Below are positions 51,883 to 60,752 of a stretch of DNA of 64,000 nt, piece by piece; position 1 is the stretch's first letter, and each line of letters begins with the position of its first letter. The DNA is taken from contig JAHEMJ010000017.1 of the NCBI GenBank assembly GCA_024643725.1, positions 1 to 64,000 on the forward strand, read 5' to 3'. This DNA is from Crocinitomicaceae bacterium. GTDB taxonomy: Bacteria > Bacteroidota > Bacteroidia > Flavobacteriales_D > Crocinitomicaceae. The notes beneath the pieces are model-generated. The model was not told the DNA's origin and ran no database searches. It saw only the letters and a program-made list of their open reading frames with translations. A program made the translations under genes and the position numbers.

Positions 51883-51930
51883 TTAAATTTGACACTTCGC
51901 TATGCGATGAATGTAAAATTGAATCGACCC

Positions 51931-52689
51931 ATGAAAATAATTTCCTTTAATGTAAATGGAATCCGCGCAGTAGTCGGAAAAAGCTTTATTCCCGATATGC
52001 AGCGTGTGAATGCAGATGTCATTTGTTTGCAAGAAACGAAAGCAACTCCTGAGCAGGTGCAAGATGCCTGTGCTGGACTGTCGGATTATCATGTTTTCGC
52101 TAATTCAGCGGAACGAAAAGGATATGCTGGAACGGCAATTTTATCCAAAACACAACCCATCAATGTGACTTACGGAATTGGCGTCAGTGAACACGACTCA
52201 GAAGGACGTGTGGTTTGCGCCGAATATGATTCCTACTTTGTCATCTCTGTTTACGTTCCAAATTCAGGTAGCGAATTACTCCGTCTTGGATACCGTCAAA
52301 CTTGGGATGCCGCATTTCTCGCTTATTTGAAAAAGTTAGAATCCAAAAAACCGGTGATTGTTTGTGGTGACTTTAATGTCGCACATCAGGCCATTGATTT
52401 AGCGCGTCCGAAAGAAAATTATAATAAAGCAGCTGGATACATGCAAGAAGAAATTGACGGCATGAATCGCTTTGTGGAAAATGGCTTGATCGATACCTTC
52501 CGTGCCTTGAATCCAGAACAAGTGAAATATTCTTGGTGGAGTTACCGTGCAGGCGCAAGGGAGAAAAACGTCGGCTGGCGGATTGACTACTTTCTTGTTT
52601 CAGAGAATTTCCTTTCACAGGTGAAAGAATCATTCATTTTGAATGATGTTTATGGTTCGGATCATTGTCCAGTGGGCATTCAATTATAA
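51931..52689 (+). CDS. xth: exodeoxyribonuclease III / AP endonuclease
   Basis: A 252-residue base-excision-repair nuclease that cuts at abasic sites. Motifs of the EEP fold are KIISFNVNGIRA, CLQETKA, VVCGDFNVAH, the ARPKENYN region and YGSDHCPVGIQL. The start is ATG 51931, the point where the protein family begins; the longer frame to 51889 adds an unrelated leader. It precedes pcm by 8 bases, so both repair genes (DNA and protein) share a transcript. Confidence 0.95.
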   Translation: MKIISFNVNGIRAVVGKSFIPDMQRVNADVICLQETKATPEQVQDACAGLSDYHVFANSAERKGYAGTAILSKTQPINVTYGIGVSEHDSEGRVVCAEYDSYFVISVYVPNSGSELLRLGYRQTWDAAFLAYLKKLESKKPVIVCGDFNVAHQAIDLARPKENYNKAAGYMQEEIDGMNRFVENGLIDTFRALNPEQVKYSWWSYRAGAREKNVGWRIDYFLVSENFLSQVKESFILNDVYGSDHCPVGIQL

Positions 52690-52697
52690 CTTGGTCC

Positions 52698-53354
52698 ATG
52701 CAGCACTTAAAAGATACATTTAAACACAAAGGCAAACGAAAACAGTTGATCATGGAACTGTCCGAAATGGGCATCAAAGATCAACGCATTTTGGATGCAT
52801 TTGATCAAGTCCCGCGTCACTTCTTTTTGGATTTAGCTTTCGATGATCAAGCTTACTCCAACATGGCTTTTCAGATTGGGTCCGGTCAAACCATCTCTCA
52901 CCCATATACGGTGGCTTTTCAAACGGAATTATTGGAAATACAAAAAGGAGAAAAGGTGTTGGAAATTGGAACGGGTTCTGGTTTCCAAACTTCCATTTTG
53001 TGTGAGTTAGGAGCAAAAGTATTCTCCATCGAACGTCACAGCGACTTGCATTTAGCGGCAAAATTTGTCATTGAACATTTGAAATACACACCAAAATTAT
53101 TTTTTGGTGATGGCTACAAGGGAAATGCGCTCAACGCACCTTTTGATAAAATATTAGTGACGTGTGGAGCGCCAGAGATTCCGAATGAATTGCTGAAACA
53201 ATTAAAAGTTGGAGGAATTATGGTTATTCCAGTAGGCGAGGGGCAAGAGCAAAAAATGCTCAAGCTCATTAAACAGTCAGAAACGTCTTTCAGCAAAGAA
53301 GAATTTGGGACATTTAAATTTGTTCCGATGTTGGAAAGAACCGTAAAAAAATAA
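52698..53354 (+). CDS. pcm: protein-L-isoaspartate O-methyltransferase
   Basis: This SAM-dependent enzyme repairs isoaspartate damage in proteins. The 218 residues show VPRHFFLDLAFDDQAYSN, the substrate loop GSGQTISHPYTVAFQTELL, and SAM motif VLEIGTGSGFQTSIL. The start is ATG 52698, after the xth stop; the longer frame to 52665 would overlap xth. It is followed by the NtrC-like regulator gene after 3 bases. Confidence 0.95.
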   Translation: MQHLKDTFKHKGKRKQLIMELSEMGIKDQRILDAFDQVPRHFFLDLAFDDQAYSNMAFQIGSGQTISHPYTVAFQTELLEIQKGEKVLEIGTGSGFQTSILCELGAKVFSIERHSDLHLAAKFVIEHLKYTPKLFFGDGYKGNALNAPFDKILVTCGAPEIPNELLKQLKVGGIMVIPVGEGQEQKMLKLIKQSETSFSKEEFGTFKFVPMLERTVKK

Positions 53355-53357
53355 GGT

Positions 53358-54524
53358 ATGAAAGTTCTCATTATCGACGATGAACGTGCCATTCGCAGAG
53401 CACTCAAAGAAATTCTTGAATATGAAAAATGCCAAGTCTTGGAGGCAGAGAATGGAAAGGAAGGACTCGAACTAATTCGATCAAATTCCTTGGATGTCAT
53501 TTTCTGTGACATCAAGATGCCTTTGATGGATGGAATGGAACTATTAGAGGTTCTTCGTCAAGAAGGCAATGAAGTGCCTATGATTATGATTTCTGGACAC
53601 GGAACGTTGGAGACAGCTGTTCAAGCCATCAAAAGAGGAGCCTTTGATTTTATTGAAAAACCATTGGACCTTAATCGAATTTTAGTGATTCTACGCAACG
53701 TTCAAGATCGCAACCTCTTGGTTCAAGAAACGCAGCTGTTGAAAACAACGGTGAAGAAAATAAAGGGAAGTTCGATCATTGGTGAAACGCCAGAAATTCA
53801 GGAAATAAAAGCCATGATTGAGAAGGTTGCGCCTTCCGATGCACGTGTTTTAATCACAGGTGGAAACGGTTCTGGAAAAGAATTAGTGGCTCGTTCCTTA
53901 CACGATTTGTCCAATCGTGCGAAGATGCCTTACATCGAAGTGAATTGCGCGGCAATTCCCACGGAGTTAATTGAAAGTGAACTTTTTGGTCACGAAAAAG
54001 GCGCCTTTACTTCGGCGGTTAAGGACAAAAAAGGAAAATTCGAATTGGCTTCTGGAGGAACACTTTTCTTGGATGAAATAGGGGACATGTCCTTAAGTGC
54101 CCAAGCCAAAGTTCTACGAGCACTTCAGGAAAATGTCATTCAGCGTGTAGGTGGTGAAAAAGACGTGAAAGTAGATTGTCGTGTGGTGGCAGCCACGAAC
54201 AAGGATTTACGAAAAGAAATTGCAGAAGGACGTTTTCGCGAGGACTTATTTCATCGTATAGCCGTGATTTTAATTCATGTTCCATCGCTAAATGAGCGTC
54301 GAGCAGACATTCCGTTGTTGTCCAATTATTTCTTGAAATTGATTTGCCAAGACCATGGGATTCCCTTGAAATCTTTAAACGATAAAGCGTTGAAGTCCTT
54401 GAGCGAACTCGATTGGACAGGGAACATCCGTGAGTTGAGAAACATCATCGAGCGCTTGGTCATCCTTTGTGACCAAGAAATTGACGCGGCAGATGTCCAC
54501 AAATATGCAAATGCAAAAGCCTAA
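53358..54524 (+). CDS. NtrC-like response regulator lacking a C-terminal HTH domain
   Basis: A 388-residue regulator. The receiver domain has Asp51 as phospho-acceptor. The AAA+ domain follows with Walker A GGNGSGKE (168-175), Walker B GTLFLDEIGD (234-243) and the Arg-finger region FREDLFHRIAVILI. The sigma-54 contact loop that normally reads GAFTGA is GAFTSA (215-220). The protein stops just after the AAA+ lid (NIRELRNIIERLVIL...), so the usual Fis-type DNA-binding helix-turn-helix is absent. It may act from solution, through a partner, or independently of sigma-54. It lies 3 bases after pcm. Confidence 0.9.
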   Translation: MKVLIIDDERAIRRALKEILEYEKCQVLEAENGKEGLELIRSNSLDVIFCDIKMPLMDGMELLEVLRQEGNEVPMIMISGHGTLETAVQAIKRGAFDFIEKPLDLNRILVILRNVQDRNLLVQETQLLKTTVKKIKGSSIIGETPEIQEIKAMIEKVAPSDARVLITGGNGSGKELVARSLHDLSNRAKMPYIEVNCAAIPTELIESELFGHEKGAFTSAVKDKKGKFELASGGTLFLDEIGDMSLSAQAKVLRALQENVIQRVGGEKDVKVDCRVVAATNKDLRKEIAEGRFREDLFHRIAVILIHVPSLNERRADIPLLSNYFLKLICQDHGIPLKSLNDKALKSLSELDWTGNIRELRNIIERLVILCDQEIDAADVHKYANAKA

Positions 54525-54565
54525 CTTTTCACAGAATTAGCTACATTCACAAAAAAAATAAACAG

Positions 54566-57322
54566 ATGAATCCAAAATTGAAGTCCATCCTTCCACACCT
54601 TGTTGCCGTTGCAGCATTCTTACTTTTATCTTGTGTCTATTTCTCTCCATTGTTTGATGGATTTAGTCTGAAGCAAAGTGATATTCGTCAGTTTCAAGGG
54701 ATGTCCAAAGAAATCGTTGATTATGATTTCGTGCATGGTGAAAAACCATTGTGGACAAATGCCATGTTCGGTGGGATGCCAAGTTATCAAATTGCGGTGG
54801 AGCATAATGCGAATTGGTTAACCTATGTAGATCAAGCTTTGAAATTGGGATTACCAAGACCTGTTGGTGTTTTGTTTATTTGTATGTTAGGATTTTATAT
54901 CCTCACTCTTTGTATGCGCGTCAACCCGTGGCTAGGAATGATTGGTGCGATTGCCTTTGGATTTTCAACGATCAATATCCTTTATATTGGGGCAGGACAC
55001 ATGTCCAAGGTCAATGCAATTGCCTACATGGCACCCGCATTGGGTGGATTAATTCTTGCCTTTAGGGGGAAATGGTTGCTCGGAGCCGCTGTATTTGGAT
55101 TGTTTTTCGGACTGAATTTAACAGCGAATCACCTTCAAATGACGTATTATTTGTCCTTTTTATTAGTAGCGGTCGCACTTTCAGAAGTGATTCGATTAGC
55201 GATCAAAAAGGATTGGATTTACCTTGGGAAGTCTATTGGAGCGCTTTCAGTTGTTTCTGTTTTGACCATCATGGCGGCAGCAAGTAACTTAATGACAACG
55301 TTTGAATACAGTAAAAATACCACACGTGGGACGTCTGAACTCACATTGAAACCGAAAGGACAAGCGGCAAAAATGACGGCGAAAGAAGGCTTGAATAAGA
55401 ACTACATTTTGGAATATAATTTCGGAGGTGGTGAATGGTTGTCCTTAGTTGCGCCGAATGCAAAAGGTGGAAAAACCGAAATTCTTGGCAACAACGAAAA
55501 AGCGGTTGAAATCATCAATGCCAATCCGGACTATTATCAATACGCGGACATTTTATTGAATACAGATCAATCCAAACCTGCTTTCCCAAGTTATTGGGGT
55601 GGACAAAGTTTTAGTGGAGGAGCATTTTACTTTGGGGTGATTATGCTGTTCTTCTTTGTTATGGGATTAATCTTTTTGAAAGATTCTTTAAAATGGCCTT
55701 TCCTTGTCATAGGTATTTTGGCCATCTTACTTTCCTCCAATGATCCAGGAGGATTAAACGATTTTTTCATCAACAAATTCCCGTTGTACAACAAATTCCG
55801 AGATTCAAAAATGATCATGACTTTGTTGCAAGTAATGATTCCTGCTTTAGCGGTTTTATTCTTGGATAAATTGGTGCGCAAAGAAGGATTAATCGGAACT
55901 AAAAAAGCTTGGATGATTGGAAGTGGAGTCCTTGTGTTTGTTGGAGTGATGTTATACGCGTCTCCTTCGCTTTCCGGTGATTTCTTGACAAAAAATGAAG
56001 TGAAAATGTTTGCGGATCAAGCAAAATCAGTGAAGGATCCATCGCAACTTTCTTACTTAAGTGGGGTGAAAAATGCCATTGAAGATGTGCGCATTGAATT
56101 GTATCAGTCGGACATGGGTAGATCCATTTTATTCATCATCTTCGGAGCGGGAATTGTCCTGTTGCTATCTCGTACAAGTTTACCAAAAATGATGATTGTC
56201 GGAATCCTTGGAGTTTTAGTACTGATCGATAATATGTCTGTGAATAAACGATATTTGAATAACGATGTACCGGGAGATCAGATGTCGAGTTATGTGGTTA
56301 CTTCGGATGCAACGGTGCCATATGTTCCTACGACTGCGGACATGAGTATATTGAACCGTGAGAAAGTGAATCCAACTACCGAACAAACGATATTATCCAA
56401 AATGGGTTCGAGTGTTTACTTCAAGGATGCATTGGACGACCAAATGAATGCCCTTTATGCGAAGTTTGGAGCCTTAAATCTGAATACGGACTACCGTGTG
56501 TTGAATTTTTCTAATCCAATGGCTGAAACGGCTACGAGTTTCTTCCACAAGAGCATTGGAGGTTACCATGGTGCTAAATTAAAGCGTTACCAAGAAATGG
56601 TTGATTTCCATGTGATGAATGAAATGCAACAAATCAATCAAGAAGTCAGTGCGCTTAAAAATGCCAAATTGCGCGTATATGCGAGCACAATGAATATCAC
56701 GCAAGAAATGGCTCAGCAAATTTTTGATACGATTAGCGTGGATGAAATGGCTGTATCGGATAAAAATCCAGCCTTGAACATGTTGAATACAAAGTACATT
56801 GTGATTAATCCAAGTTCAAAAGCGATTCGCAATACAAATGCAAATGGACCGGCTTGGTTTGTGCAATCGATTGATTTGGCAAAGGATGCAAATGAAGAAA
56901 TGACGAAATTAACGGATTGCAATACAAAGAAGAAAGCCATTGTTCATCAAGAGTTTAAAACGCTTATTGCGGGATTAAAAGCCGATTCAAATGCAAGTAT
57001 TCGTCAAACAAAATATGCTACTACGGAACTTTCCTATACAAGTAAAAGTAATACCGATCAACTGGCAGTTTTCAGTGAGATTTATTATCCGGAGGGATGG
57101 AACTGTTACGTGGATGGAAAACAAATTGAAACGCTTCGTGCAAACTACATTTTACGTGCAGCGAAAATCCCGAAAGGAACACATCAGATTGAATGGAAAT
57201 TTGAACCAAAGGCCTTTCAAACAGGTAGCAACTTGTCTTTTGCAGGATCTAGTTTGCTTTTGTTAGCGTGTATCGGTGTATTTTGGATGAACCGCAAGGT
57301 CACACCTGCGGAAGAGGCATAA
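54566..57322 (+). CDS. YfhO-family multi-pass membrane protein
   Basis: A 918-residue inner-membrane protein with around a dozen transmembrane segments and large extracytoplasmic loops. The opening PLFDGFSLKQSDIRQFQGMSKE, the segment WTNAMFGGMPSYQI and the C-terminal YYPEGWNCYVDGKQIETLRANYILRAAKIPKGTH (a region near residues 835-870, given as pieces) are typical of YfhO proteins. These belong to the GT-C-like group and are thought to glycosylate surface molecules. Function here is unproven. It stands alone between the NtrC-like gene and the thioredoxin-like gene. Confidence 0.88.
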   Translation: MNPKLKSILPHLVAVAAFLLLSCVYFSPLFDGFSLKQSDIRQFQGMSKEIVDYDFVHGEKPLWTNAMFGGMPSYQIAVEHNANWLTYVDQALKLGLPRPVGVLFICMLGFYILTLCMRVNPWLGMIGAIAFGFSTINILYIGAGHMSKVNAIAYMAPALGGLILAFRGKWLLGAAVFGLFFGLNLTANHLQMTYYLSFLLVAVALSEVIRLAIKKDWIYLGKSIGALSVVSVLTIMAAASNLMTTFEYSKNTTRGTSELTLKPKGQAAKMTAKEGLNKNYILEYNFGGGEWLSLVAPNAKGGKTEILGNNEKAVEIINANPDYYQYADILLNTDQSKPAFPSYWGGQSFSGGAFYFGVIMLFFFVMGLIFLKDSLKWPFLVIGILAILLSSNDPGGLNDFFINKFPLYNKFRDSKMIMTLLQVMIPALAVLFLDKLVRKEGLIGTKKAWMIGSGVLVFVGVMLYASPSLSGDFLTKNEVKMFADQAKSVKDPSQLSYLSGVKNAIEDVRIELYQSDMGRSILFIIFGAGIVLLLSRTSLPKMMIVGILGVLVLIDNMSVNKRYLNNDVPGDQMSSYVVTSDATVPYVPTTADMSILNREKVNPTTEQTILSKMGSSVYFKDALDDQMNALYAKFGALNLNTDYRVLNFSNPMAETATSFFHKSIGGYHGAKLKRYQEMVDFHVMNEMQQINQEVSALKNAKLRVYASTMNITQEMAQQIFDTISVDEMAVSDKNPALNMLNTKYIVINPSSKAIRNTNANGPAWFVQSIDLAKDANEEMTKLTDCNTKKKAIVHQEFKTLIAGLKADSNASIRQTKYATTELSYTSKSNTDQLAVFSEIYYPEGWNCYVDGKQIETLRANYILRAAKIPKGTHQIEWKFEPKAFQTGSNLSFAGSSLLLLACIGVFWMNRKVTPAEEA

Positions 57323-57326
57323 GTTT

Positions 57327-57920
57327 CTACTTCAAACGTGAAACGATATCATCGATGGCACGAACACCGAAATGATCGTTTTCCCAAGCGTAAATAATTT
57401 TTTTATCCTTGCTTAAAATCATGCATGGGAAACCGCCTTGTGCCATGATGATCCAATCTTCTGGCTTTTTAGAAATGACGACCTTGATGCGGCGATTTAA
57501 TTTCGATTTGAAAGCGTTCATGGTTGCTTTTGTTTCTGCTACGACAATGTAGCGTATGTTTAATGTTGGTTGACGATCAATCAGGTTGTTCATGAGTTTG
57601 ATTGTTTCGTGGCAGTACGGACAACTGGGTAAAACAACAACATTTAAGGTCAGTTTCGAAGGAAATGTATCCAATTGTTCAGGTTGGAAATGTACATTGG
57701 TGAAATCTCCCTGATAGATGGGAAAAAAGGCGAAATAAGTTCCGAATGGAAGGAGGGCAATTAGGGACATGCTCAACCATTTTTTTAGGCCTGACGTTAC
57801 GCGTTGATGAAAGGTATAAACGAGCATAAATCCAAGTAATCCCATCAGCAAATAAGGTGTTAATTTGGATAGGGTCCAGGAAAAACCAAGTTCAAGAAAA
57901 ATCGATTCGAAAAAATTCAT
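57327..57920 (-). CDS. membrane-anchored thioredoxin-like protein (CPYC)
   Basis: A 197-residue protein with two N-terminal transmembrane segments and a thioredoxin-like domain from about residue 85. The active site is SCPYCHE with motif CPYC, a glutaredoxin/DsbA-like dithiol, and the cis-Pro region may be GGFPCMIL. It likely handles disulfides at the inner membrane, facing the periplasm. It is monocistronic and follows the terminator at 57931-57958. Confidence 0.8.
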   Translation of the reverse strand: MNFFESIFLELGFSWTLSKLTPYLLMGLLGFMLVYTFHQRVTSGLKKWLSMSLIALLPFGTYFAFFPIYQGDFTNVHFQPEQLDTFPSKLTLNVVVLPSCPYCHETIKLMNNLIDRQPTLNIRYIVVAETKATMNAFKSKLNRRIKVVISKKPEDWIIMAQGGFPCMILSKDKKIIYAWENDHFGVRAIDDIVSRLK

Positions 57921-57930
57921 GGGTGTAAGT

Positions 57931-57958
57931 TAAAAAAAAAGGGGGCAATGCCCCCTTT
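57931..57958 (-). terminator. rho-independent terminator after the small lipoprotein
   Basis: Stem AAAGGGGGC/GCCCCCTTT with a tight 3-base loop, followed by nine T on the minus strand. It separates the lipoprotein gene from the thioredoxin-like gene. Confidence 0.88.
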
Positions 57959-57976
57959 CAAATGGATATGATCAAC

Positions 57977-58192
57977 TTATTGAATGGTACACGTTTTTGT
58001 AATCGTTCCAGAAGTTGCAGATTGCGCTTCGCATGATGCTGTTGCATCCTTTTTCTTTCCTGTAATGGTTGTCGTTTGCGTATTTGATGCACCAGTAATT
58101 GATTCAACAGTTACACATTTACAAGAATAATCTTTTGAGCAAGCTACCATCATCAATGAAGCAAAAGCTCCTAAAATCAATGTTTTTTTCAT
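57977..58192 (-). CDS. small cysteine-containing lipoprotein
   Basis: A 71-residue peptide with signal and lipobox MMVACS (Cys18), then a short Thr/Ser-rich mature part with Cys residues at YSCKCV, ASCEAQ and KTCTIQ that could form disulfides. No family is recognised. It is monocistronic with its own strong terminator, which argues it is a real gene. The 180 bases upstream to 58372 hold the divergent promoter of wecB. Confidence 0.78.
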   Translation of the reverse strand: MKKTLILGAFASLMMVACSKDYSCKCVTVESITGASNTQTTTITGKKKDATASCEAQSATSGTITKTCTIQ

Positions 58193-58347
58193 TGTATGTT
58201 GTTTTTAGTTTGATTTAACAATGCTTAAAATTACAAATATATTTCAATATCCATTTTTCAGCTTTGCTTTTTCTTTTCAGTGAAAGCAATCGATGTTCTT
58301 TTTTTTTGAACACGTTACTTGTTCCGGTTTAATTACCGGAGTTTTGT

Positions 58348-58355
58348 TAATTTTG
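58348..58355 (+). promoter_or_regulatory. -7 box TAATTTTG of wecB copy 2
   Basis: TAATTTTG fits TAnnTTTG. It lies inside the longer frame (start 58319), so translation probably begins at the TTG at 58373, 17 bases downstream. Confidence 0.5.
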
Positions 58356-58372
58356 GACTAAACATTATCATC

Positions 58373-59470
58373 TTGACTAAAAAGATCCTCATCATTGTCG
58401 GTACCCGACCGAATTTCATTAAAGTAACCCGTTTCAAAAAATTGATTCAGGGATATCCAAATTTGGAGGTCGAGATCGTTCATACCGGTCAACATTGGGA
58501 TCGAAACATGTCCGAAGTGTTTTTCGAGGAATTTGGTTTGAAACCAGATTATATGCTATCCGCATCCTCCAATTCGGTTGTGGATCAGTTTTCGAGCATG
58601 ATGAGCAAATTGAGCGAACTCATTTTGGAAATTGGCAAACCAGATTTGATGATTGTCCCAGGGGATGTTAATTCAACGCTTGCTTCGGCATTGGTTGCGA
58701 ATAAAATGGGCATTCCGTTGGCGCATTTGGAAAGTGGATTGCGTTCCTTTGATCGCAACATGCCTGAGGAAATTAATCGCTTGTTAACGGATGAAATATC
58801 CGATTACTTTTTCGTGACAGAACAAAGTGGATTGGATCATTTAGCGGATGAAAACAAAAGCGGTGAAGTCTTTTTTGTTGGAAATACGATGATTGATACG
58901 TTGGTTCATTTTGAACCGCAAATTGCCGAAAGTCAGATTTTGGACAAACTTGATATTCGTGAAAAGCCATTTATTTTAGTGACTTTACATCGTCCCTCGA
59001 ATGTGGATTCTGCCGAAGGACAAGCGAAAATCATGCGTTTGTTCACTGAGTTGAGTAAAACCTACACCATCGTCTTTCCGATTCATCCGAGAACACGTAA
59101 GAACTTTGAAGCGTCAAACCATGTTCAGGAATGGATGGAGAATGGAAACCTGCATTTACTGGATCCATTAGGCTATTTCGATTTTCAATCTTTGGTGAAA
59201 CATGCGGATTTGATTTTAACAGACAGTGGAGGAATCCAAGAGGAGAGCACCTATCGCCAAGTGCCTTGTTTGACCTTGCGTGAAAACACGGAGCGTCCAA
59301 GTACAGTGACCATTGGGACGAATACCTTAGTTCCGTTTGATGAAGCGCTCATTTTAAAATACATCAAGGAAATTCACGCTGGAACGTATAAAAAAGGAAT
59401 GATTCCGCCGTTATGGGATGGAAAAGCCACGGAAAGAATTTTGGAGGCTATTTCGAAGATTTTAGGATAA
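58373..59470 (+). CDS. wecB: UDP-N-acetylglucosamine 2-epimerase (non-hydrolysing), copy 2
   Basis: A 365-residue epimerase giving UDP-ManNAc. The motifs GTRPNFIK, VPGDVNSTLASALVA, HLESGLRSFDRNMPEEINR with both catalytic Glu, LVTLHRPSNVDS and DSGGIQEESTY are complete. Compared with copy 1 (14614-15771) many motif positions differ, so the two are old paralogues, perhaps for different glycans. I choose TTG 58373 as start because the TAnnTTTG box sits inside any longer frame; this start is not certain. Its end overlaps the convergent glycosyltransferase by 23 bases. Confidence 0.92.
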   Translation: MTKKILIIVGTRPNFIKVTRFKKLIQGYPNLEVEIVHTGQHWDRNMSEVFFEEFGLKPDYMLSASSNSVVDQFSSMMSKLSELILEIGKPDLMIVPGDVNSTLASALVANKMGIPLAHLESGLRSFDRNMPEEINRLLTDEISDYFFVTEQSGLDHLADENKSGEVFFVGNTMIDTLVHFEPQIAESQILDKLDIREKPFILVTLHRPSNVDSAEGQAKIMRLFTELSKTYTIVFPIHPRTRKNFEASNHVQEWMENGNLHLLDPLGYFDFQSLVKHADLILTDSGGIQEESTYRQVPCLTLRENTERPSTVTIGTNTLVPFDEALILKYIKEIHAGTYKKGMIPPLWDGKATERILEAISKILG

Positions 59471-60752
59471 GCTCATTCATATATCCACTCATTTCTTTCG
59501 CTAATTCTTGTCGGCTGTATTTTTGTAGTGTTTCCGTTCGATTGATTTCACCTTGACATAGTGCTTCAATCTGCGTCCATTTGGGCATTTCGTCAAAATC
59601 GATGACCAGTGTATTTGCTTGTCCTTGAAGAATCTGTGCGGAATCACCTGTTTTTGGTCCAATCGCTAAAATAGCTTGGTTACTCGCTAAGTATTCAAAC
59701 AGCTTTCCTGGAATGATGCCTTGTTGATTTTTGACATTGTTCAAGGGCAAAAGTAAAAGGGAACATGTGGACATTAATTCAATGACTTCATGGTGCGGAA
59801 TAAATGGCTTTTGTTCTAAATATTTCGAGAGTCCGAGTTCGTTTAACGACTGTAGGACACTGACATCCACCGCGCCAACCAATTGAATAGTCAATTTCGC
59901 TTTCAATTGCTCGTTTTTCGCAACTTCTCCCGCTAAAAAACGCCAAAAGACAATTGGATTGCGGTCCGCGTTTAAGGATCCAGTATGAAGGATGGTGAAT
60001 CCACGGTCTGGTTTTTTGTCGAAATGCGTAAAATCAGATGGCGCGAATCCGTTGGTGATTAATTTCACTGGTCGCTTTGCCAATGCCTCAAATTCTTCTG
60101 TCCATGTGCGACTCACGCATGTCAACCCTGTAGCTTCTTTTAGGACTGCTTGTTCTAATTTCTTGTGACGCGCAATTGCTAACTGTGTCATAGGTAATTT
60201 ATCAAACCAATCGATGTTTGTCCATGGATCGCGAAAATCTGCCAACCAAGGTGTGCCTGTCGCTCGTTTGAGTCCCAATGCAATGAGATGCGTTGTATGT
60301 GGTGGTCCAGTTGAAACAATGAGGTCTACCGGATGATCCCTCAAAAAGTCACTTAAGTGTTTGATGGAAGGTTTTATCCAAAATCGTTTTGCATCGGGAA
60401 TAAATAAGTTGGCACGCAGCCACAAAGAGAGTTTTTGCAGCCACTTTTTATCTTGTTTCCCACCTTCATTTAAAAATCCAGTTTGCAGTTTCTTGCCTTT
60501 CTTTCCTGTGAGTGCTTTATAGGCGTTGAATGGTTCCCAAATGGGGTATTTGATGACATGAACCGTTTCGGTTAAACGGTCAAGTAGTTGATTGTCCTCC
60601 ACGGGTGCTTCCGCATTCTCCGGAGTGTAAATAATGGGTTCCCATCCCAATTGACTTAAATAACGACTAAAATGCAACCATCGTTGAACACCACTGCCTC
60701 CACTTGGCGGCCAGTAATAGGTGATGATGAGGACTTTTTTCGCGTTAGGCAA
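59448..60752 (-). CDS. glycosyltransferase (GT4-like)
   Basis: A 434-residue transferase of GT-B fold. The N-terminal VLIITYYWPPSGGSGVQRWLHFSRYLSQLGWEPIIYTP is typical of GT4 sugar transferases of Bacteroidota (region of residues 7-44), and the C-terminal donor site appears as QGIIPGKLFEYLASNQAILAIG. A surface glycan is the likely target, in line with wecB next to it. It overlaps alaS upstream by 8 bases, so both are co-transcribed. Confidence 0.88.
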   Translation of the reverse strand: MPNAKKVLIITYYWPPSGGSGVQRWLHFSRYLSQLGWEPIIYTPENAEAPVEDNQLLDRLTETVHVIKYPIWEPFNAYKALTGKKGKKLQTGFLNEGGKQDKKWLQKLSLWLRANLFIPDAKRFWIKPSIKHLSDFLRDHPVDLIVSTGPPHTTHLIALGLKRATGTPWLADFRDPWTNIDWFDKLPMTQLAIARHKKLEQAVLKEATGLTCVSRTWTEEFEALAKRPVKLITNGFAPSDFTHFDKKPDRGFTILHTGSLNADRNPIVFWRFLAGEVAKNEQLKAKLTIQLVGAVDVSVLQSLNELGLSKYLEQKPFIPHHEVIELMSTCSLLLLPLNNVKNQQGIIPGKLFEYLASNQAILAIGPKTGDSAQILQGQANTLVIDFDEMPKWTQIEALCQGEINRTETLQKYSRQELAKEMSGYMNELILKSSK

